DNA of 10,888 bases, from NCBI GenBank assembly GCA_937885235.1, contig CAKZZK010000253.1:1-10888 (forward strand). The letters run 5' to 3'. The first letter of the stretch is position 1; the number at the start of each line of letters is the position of its first letter. The position numbers were made by a program, and so were the translations under genes. Source of the DNA: an uncultured Treponema sp. (lineage in GTDB: Bacteria > Spirochaetota > Spirochaetia > Treponematales > Treponemataceae). Below are positions 7,296-10,888 of this stretch, one piece after another. The notes beneath the pieces were generated by a model that was not told the DNA's origin, did not search any database, and was given only the letters and a program-made list of their open reading frames with translations.

Positions 7296-8522
7296 ATGAA
7301 AGTTGTCATCATTGGCGCCCAGTGGGGCGATGAAGGTAAGGGCAAGATAGTTGACTACCTTGCGGAGAAAGCAAAGTACGTAGTGCGCTACGCAGGTGGT
7401 CCCAACGCGGGGCACACGATTGTGGTTGACGGCAAGCAGTTTGCGCTGCATCAGGTGCCAAGCGGCATCCTGTACCCCGAGAAGCAGGTCTTCCTCGGCG
7501 CAGGCATGGTGATTGACCCAGAGGCGCTCTTCAACGAGCTTGCCATGCTCAAGGAAAACGGCATTAACTGGGAAGGTCGCGTGTTTATCTCTGACCGTGC
7601 GCACATCATCCTGCCCCGCTACCGCCAGATGGACAAAGACCGCGATGCTTCCCGCAAGCGTCCCATCGGTACGACGGGGCGCGGCATCGGCATTGGCTAC
7701 AGCGAGAAAGCCCAGCGGGATGGTCTGCGTCTTGCCGATCTTGACTGGAAGGAAAAAATGGCTGAATATGACGGCGAGGACAAGGCGTACCTTGATACCT
7801 ACAAGGACCGCCTCCTTTCCATGCGTGTTGATCTGACGGCAAAGATGTGGGAATTCCGCAGTGACGACATTCTCTTTGAAGGTGCACAGGGCGCTATGCT
7901 CGATATAGACAGCGGCACCTATCCGTATGTGTCGTCTGGTGCTTCCTGCGCTGCGGGAGCGGCGACGGGCTGTGGCATCGGTCCCCACGATTTGGATAAA
8001 ATTCTTGGCGTATTCAAGGCTTACGAAACGCGCGTGGGCAACGGTCCCATGCCATCCGAGTTTAACGACACGAGCGAGGGCGAGCTGTGCCAGTATGTGC
8101 GCGACAGGGGACGTGAATACGGTGTGACGACGGGACGTGCCCGCCGCTGCGGCTATCTTGACTTAGTGGCACTCCGCTATGCCTGCCGCGTGAACAGCCT
8201 TGACGGCCTCGTGCTCACCCACCTTGACATCTATGACGACATGGACCAGATTGAGGCCTGTGTTGCCTATGACATCAACGGCAAGATTGTGACAGATTTC
8301 CCCGCTAACGTAGAAGCGATGAATGCCGCCAAGCCCGTTCTGGAGAAATTTTCCGGCTGGAAGACCTCGCTCAAGAACTGTAAGACCTACAACGACTTGC
8401 CCAAGAATGCCCGCGCATATATTGAGTATATAGAAGATTTCACGAAGACCCCCGTGGACATAGTGTCCGTGGGCTACGAGCGTGACGAGACTGTCATCCG
8501 CAAGGATCCGTGGAAGAAATAA
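7296..8522 (+). CDS. purA: Adenylosuccinate synthetase
   Basis: A 408-residue cytosolic enzyme that joins aspartate to IMP using GTP, the first step from IMP to AMP. Visible motifs: the GTP loop GAQWGDEGKGK (7-17, with catalytic Asp12), NAGHTI with catalytic His40, the IMP-binding PIGTTGRGIGIGYSEKAQRDG stretch (trimmed here; about 126-146), EGAQGAMLDID, TTGRARRCGYLD, and C-terminal SVGYERDETVI for guanine binding. It is about 20 residues shorter than E. coli PurA. The loss falls in the segment between the IMP loop and EGAQG, so no catalytic motif is missing. ATG 7296 follows GGGGGA at 7 nt. An out-of-frame ATG at 7291 is ignored. It is the second gene of the guaB-purA pair and is followed by a hairpin terminator. 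Confidence 0.97.
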   Translation: MKVVIIGAQWGDEGKGKIVDYLAEKAKYVVRYAGGPNAGHTIVVDGKQFALHQVPSGILYPEKQVFLGAGMVIDPEALFNELAMLKENGINWEGRVFISDRAHIILPRYRQMDKDRDASRKRPIGTTGRGIGIGYSEKAQRDGLRLADLDWKEKMAEYDGEDKAYLDTYKDRLLSMRVDLTAKMWEFRSDDILFEGAQGAMLDIDSGTYPYVSSGASCAAGAATGCGIGPHDLDKILGVFKAYETRVGNGPMPSEFNDTSEGELCQYVRDRGREYGVTTGRARRCGYLDLVALRYACRVNSLDGLVLTHLDIYDDMDQIEACVAYDINGKIVTDFPANVEAMNAAKPVLEKFSGWKTSLKNCKTYNDLPKNARAYIEYIEDFTKTPVDIVSVGYERDETVIRKDPWKK

Positions 8523-8542
8523 CAGATAGCTGTTAAAATGAA

Positions 8543-8576
8543 AAAGCCCTGAAAAACACACGTTTTTTAGGGCTTT
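8543..8576 (+). terminator. Bidirectional intrinsic terminator after purA
   Basis: AAAGCCCTGAAAAAC (8543-8557) pairs with GTTTTTTAGGGCTTT (8562-8576) over 15 bp with one G-U pair and a 4-nt loop. On the plus strand it starts 20 nt after the purA stop and is followed by TTTGTTGCTT-like sequence. On the minus strand the stem is followed by TTTTTCATTTT, an even better T tract, so it can also end transcription from the converging GGDEF gene. Confidence 0.85.
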
Positions 8577-8752
8577 GTTGCTTATGTACCTATATGAAAA
8601 TATTGCAAGCTATACATTTCTTGCCGACAAAGCCTCTGCAGCCCATAATAACTTCCCGAATCTCCCAAAACTATCTGCCGCTATCAGCCTTAACACACTC
8701 CTTAATCAGTGGAAAATAAGCAACGGCATAAACTAACATGCAGGACAAGTAG

Positions 8753-9853
8753 CTATCTGCGTTTTTTCTCAGGAAAGAGCCGGTAATAGCGCTTTTTGTC
8801 TGCGTACATCAGTCCATCAGCCGCTATCATTGCCCGACGGACGTTGCGGCAGTCCTCTTCAAAGCTGTAGCCCACGGCAAAGCAGACATCATCCTCACTC
8901 CTCGCTTTCTCTTTGAGGAGCTCCACCAAGTGCCCGAGTTTTTCCGCATCCGTATTCCAGACCATGACCATGAATTCATCACCGCCGGCGCGGTAGATTT
9001 CATTTCCGTCAAACACATCCTGCAGCAAAGATGCCGCCCGCTTCAAGAGCAAATCTCCCGCAAGGTGCCCGTCGCTGTCATTGACGCGCTTCAAGCCGTT
9101 CAAATCCGCAAAGACAATGCCCAGCGCCTTGTGCTGCACCGCCTTGCCTTTGCAGAGCTGGTCAACGCGGTTGTTCATCTCATTGCGGTTCAGGACGCCC
9201 GTCAGTATATCCGTAGAGCCGAGTATCTTGAGCCGCTCAAAAAGCTGGTGGTTGGCAATCTCCGAAGCGAGAAAGAAGGTGGTCAGCTCAAGCGTCTCCT
9301 TAATCCGCGCCGCCTGCTCAACTTCAAAATCCATCGCCCAGATGTAGCCGAGCAGCTCATCGCCATGCCTGAGCGGAAAAAGGACAAGGCTTTCTACCTT
9401 GGCGGAAAGCAGGGACTTGTACCATGCGGGATTCCGTTCCGCCACCACGCCCATATCGTCCTTGTTTTTCACGATGAGGCAGTTGCTTCCCGCTATGGTG
9501 TCCGCCCATGATTCGGCAATATCATAAAAGTCATCGGGAAGCCAGTTTTCCTTGTAGACAAAGTGACCGCGCTCAGCCACGTCTTCGCAGAGCACGGAGC
9601 ACTTCCGGCGGCTGCAGTCCATGAGCAGGATGCAGCAATAGCTTGCATCGCAGATGGTGCGGATATCCCTGATGACCTCGTTCATCGTCTTCTTAAAATC
9701 GCCGCTGCCGCGAAGCTTGATGCAGGTACGGAGCACGACTTCCGTTGTCTTTTGGGGAAGGTCTGAAAGCTGGGTTGTATCAGCATTCTGCATAAACTCC
9801 TGCGTATAAGAGCAATAGCAAATGCTTTCATCATCTGATTCGAGGGGGAGCAT
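8753..9853 (-). CDS. GAF-GGDEF diguanylate cyclase, main open frame
   Basis: A 366-residue open frame that should make cyclic di-GMP from two GTP. Residues about 55-205 look like a GAF sensor domain (DASYCCILLMD, then LVLFPLRHGDELLGYIWAMDF). The GGDEF domain runs from about 211: TDILTGVLNRNEM (214-226), FADLNGLKRVND (248-259) with metal-binding Asp250, and an intact GGDEF at 290-294. The inhibitory RxxD site, expected five residues before GGDEF, reads FDGN, so product inhibition through that site is not expected. No membrane segment is present. The ATG at 9853 has no ribosome binding site and sits inside what looks like the middle of a longer protein whose start is in another frame (see 9854-10059). 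It converges on purA across a shared terminator. Confidence 0.85.
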   Translation of the reverse strand: MLPLESDDESICYCSYTQEFMQNADTTQLSDLPQKTTEVVLRTCIKLRGSGDFKKTMNEVIRDIRTICDASYCCILLMDCSRRKCSVLCEDVAERGHFVYKENWLPDDFYDIAESWADTIAGSNCLIVKNKDDMGVVAERNPAWYKSLLSAKVESLVLFPLRHGDELLGYIWAMDFEVEQAARIKETLELTTFFLASEIANHQLFERLKILGSTDILTGVLNRNEMNNRVDQLCKGKAVQHKALGIVFADLNGLKRVNDSDGHLAGDLLLKRAASLLQDVFDGNEIYRAGGDEFMVMVWNTDAEKLGHLVELLKEKARSEDDVCFAVGYSFEEDCRNVRRAMIAADGLMYADKKRYYRLFPEKKRR

Positions 9854-10059
9854 AAAAGATAACGCTGATACTCGCTGTTCGGGACAAACTTGTCTGTCAA
9901 CATCTTGGGAGCATTCTCGTTTCCCTCTATTGACTGTATGTATGCCTTATTGCCCGCAACAAGGCGGATTTTCCCATATGCGCTGTCGGCAGACCTTTCT
10001 ACCGATATAATGCAGGTCATCGGTTCAAAACGGTCAACAAATTTTTGCCATTCAATCAT
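9854..10059 (-). pseudogene. Out-of-frame N-terminal part of the GGDEF protein
   Basis: From ATG 10059 the minus strand encodes about 68 residues that read as real protein: MIEWQKFVDRFEP, then VAGNKAYIQSIEG and KFVPNSEYQRYL. As I remember them, similar N-termini precede GAF-GGDEF or GGDEF modules in other anaerobes. The frame continues to 9682 only as shadow sequence of the GGDEF gene. The switch falls at CTTTTATG (about 9851-9858): one extra T would give YLFMLPL and join both frames into about 436 residues. Relatives, from memory, have roughly 35-40 more residues between these halves, so an internal deletion with frame loss is also possible. Start choice is uncertain because no Shine-Dalgarno is seen; a GTG at 10128 is in frame. 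Confidence 0.55.
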
Positions 10060-10158
10060 ATTTAGAGAAGTATACCACGGATAAGCGATAATTACCAGAG
10101 TGTTTTTACGGGGTATTTCACTTTGCACTATTTTTGTACAGCCTTTTTTTCGATTGCT

Positions 10159-10187
10159 TTTTTAGTTCCACCTTTGATTCCTGTCAA
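10159..10187 (-). promoter_or_regulatory. Possible promoter of the GGDEF gene
   Basis: On the minus strand: a perfect TTGACA (10187-10182), 17-bp spacer, TAAAAA (10164-10159; 4 of 6). It would give a leader of about 93 nt to ATG 10059. The alternative is an extended -10 TGGTATACT ending at 10069, which would leave only a 3-nt leader. The region is strongly A/T-biased, so chance matches are likely. Confidence 0.3.
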
Positions 10188-10196
10188 TTTTTTTGC

Positions 10197-10225
10197 TTTA
10201 CAGCAGCCTTTTTCCGTGTTACACT
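10197..10225 (+). promoter_or_regulatory. Predicted promoter of the GH94 gene
   Basis: TTTACA (10197-10202), 17-bp spacer, TACACT (10220-10225) with TGT directly before it. The core GTGTTACACTT (10216-10226) is identical to that of the lacI operon promoter at 1065-1075. A perfect TATAAT at 10226-10231 is an alternative -10, but no good -35 lies at the right distance from it. The leader would be about 65 nt. Confidence 0.55.
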
Positions 10226-10297
10226 TATAATAGATTCTACAACGTTTTCGCATTGTATTTTCCATTTCTACCATATACTATGAGGAGGAATCACTTC

Positions 10298-10875
10298 ATG
10301 AAATTTGGTTATTTTGATGACGAAAATAGGGAGTATGTCATCACAAAACCGGGGACACCTTATCCGTGGATCAACTATCTGGGAAACGAAAAATTCTTTT
10401 CACTTATTTCCAACACGGCGGGAGGTTATGCTTTCTATACTGATGCCCGTCTCCGCCGCCTGACCCGCTACCGCTACAATGACATTCCGCTGGATTCAAA
10501 CGGCCGCTATTTCTACATAATGGACGGTTCTCTTTCCCATGACGGGGAGCTTTGGAATCCCGGCAACAAGCCGATCCACAATTTCTTGGACAGCTATGAG
10601 TGCCGGCACGGTTTTGGCTACACCAAGATTTCTTCTTCCAAAAACAAACTCGCGGCAGATGTGCTGTATTTTGTGCCAAACGGAGAAAACTGTGAAGTCC
10701 AGATGCTCACGCTTACCAACGAGAGCTCAAAGGAAAAGGACATCATAGTGACTTCCTTCATTGAATGGTGTCTTTACAATGCGCAGGACGACTGCACAAA
10801 TTTCCAGCGCAACTTCTCCACGGGCGAGGTGGAAATAGAGCGCACTGACAAGTCCTGTGCCATCTACCACAAGAC
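10298..10875 (+). CDS. GH94 phosphorylase, probably cellobiose phosphorylase (5' part)
   Basis: The first 192 codons of a cytoplasmic enzyme that should split cellobiose with phosphate into glucose 1-phosphate and glucose. The N-terminus MKFGYFDDENREYVI, then TPYPWINYLG, FFSLISNTAGGY and ARLRRLTRYRYND, is the typical opening of the GH94 beta-sandwich domain in cellobiose phosphorylases of about 810 residues. The catalytic barrel lies beyond the contig end, so cellodextrin or other beta-glucoside specificity cannot be excluded. ATG 10298 follows AGGAGG at a 9-nt spacing, a strong site. The frame stays open through 10888, but bases 10876-10888 are adapter, so the last genuine residues are IYHKT or just short of it and the terminal DRKS is artificial. 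Confidence 0.88.
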
Positions 10876-10888
10876 AGATCGGAAGAGC
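10876..10888 (+). other. Residual Illumina adapter at contig end
   Basis: The final 13 bases are AGATCGGAAGAGC, identical to the common start of Illumina TruSeq-type adapters. Their position at the very end of the sequence, where they replace the expected continuation of the GH94 protein, marks them as untrimmed sequencing adapter and not genome. Confidence 0.93.

Noticed and set aside
7245..7988. A 247-codon open frame antisense to guaB/purA
   Set aside because: It lies opposite strongly conserved PurA coding sequence and its translation shows no domain-like pattern; it is a shadow of biased codon use.
8577..8752. A possible gene remnant between the terminator and the GGDEF stop
   Set aside because: No frame shows recognisable protein sequence and no structured RNA is evident; treated as plain spacer.
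8930..9511. A 193-codon plus-strand frame across the GGDEF gene
   Set aside because: It is the antisense shadow of a clear GAF-GGDEF protein; the translation is not protein-like.
9846..9914. 8-bp direct repeat GGGAGCAT at 9846-9853 and 9907-9914 as a deletion scar
   Set aside because: A remaining pair of copies is not what a deletion between repeats leaves, and the length is within chance.
10139..10213. Direct repeat CAGCCTTTTT at 10139-10148 and 10204-10213
   Set aside because: Only ten bases, half of them a T run, in a T-rich spacer; too simple to support a function.

Overview
The window is about 10.9 kb from a bacterial genome, and it is also the end of a contig: the last 13 bases (10876-10888) match the common Illumina adapter start and are not genomic. 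The gene content points to a gut- or rumen-type anaerobe that uses plant sugars. It includes a LipO/LplB/YtcP-type sugar transporter, a GH94 cellobiose phosphorylase and a Tritrichomonas-like IMP dehydrogenase. A Treponema-like spirochaete or a clostridial/negativicute relative fits best. This is inferred from family resemblance and a spirochaete-tolerant lipobox, and no marker gene confirms it.

Layout. (1) 53-985, minus: a cation diffusion facilitator metal exporter. (2) 986-1131: a compact divergent promoter region. The rightward promoter carries a near-perfect 20-bp LacI-type operator at its start site. (3) 1132-5592, plus: a visibly AT-richer operon of LacI-family regulator, two ABC permeases and a large solute-binding lipoprotein. 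No ATPase or glycosidase is adjacent. AT-rich stem-loops lie between permease 2 and the binding protein, and a longer stem-loop lies after the operon. (4) 5776-8522, plus: guaB and purA 11 nt apart, the two enzymes that split IMP into the GMP and AMP branches. They end at a hairpin terminator that also works in the opposite direction. (5) 8577-8752: 176 bp with no gene that I can see. (6) 8753-10059, minus: a GAF-GGDEF diguanylate cyclase whose N-terminal part is in a different frame, so it looks frameshifted or internally deleted. (7) 10129-10297: T-rich divergent promoter region. (8) 10298 to the contig end, plus: the first 192 codons of a GH94 phosphorylase.

How they fit together. The regulator probably represses its own operon until the imported sugar is present. 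Cytoplasmic phosphorolysis by the GH94 enzyme would use imported beta-glucosides, though nothing in the sequence links it to this transporter. One 11-bp promoter core (GTGTTACACTT) occurs at both the transporter operon and the GH94 gene. guaB-purA is housekeeping nucleotide metabolism. I saw no CRISPR array, tRNA, rRNA, insertion sequence, phage gene or obvious defence system, and I do not think the window holds an undescribed multi-gene system. The most unusual items are the broken GGDEF gene, the protist-like IMPDH, and the adapter at the contig end.
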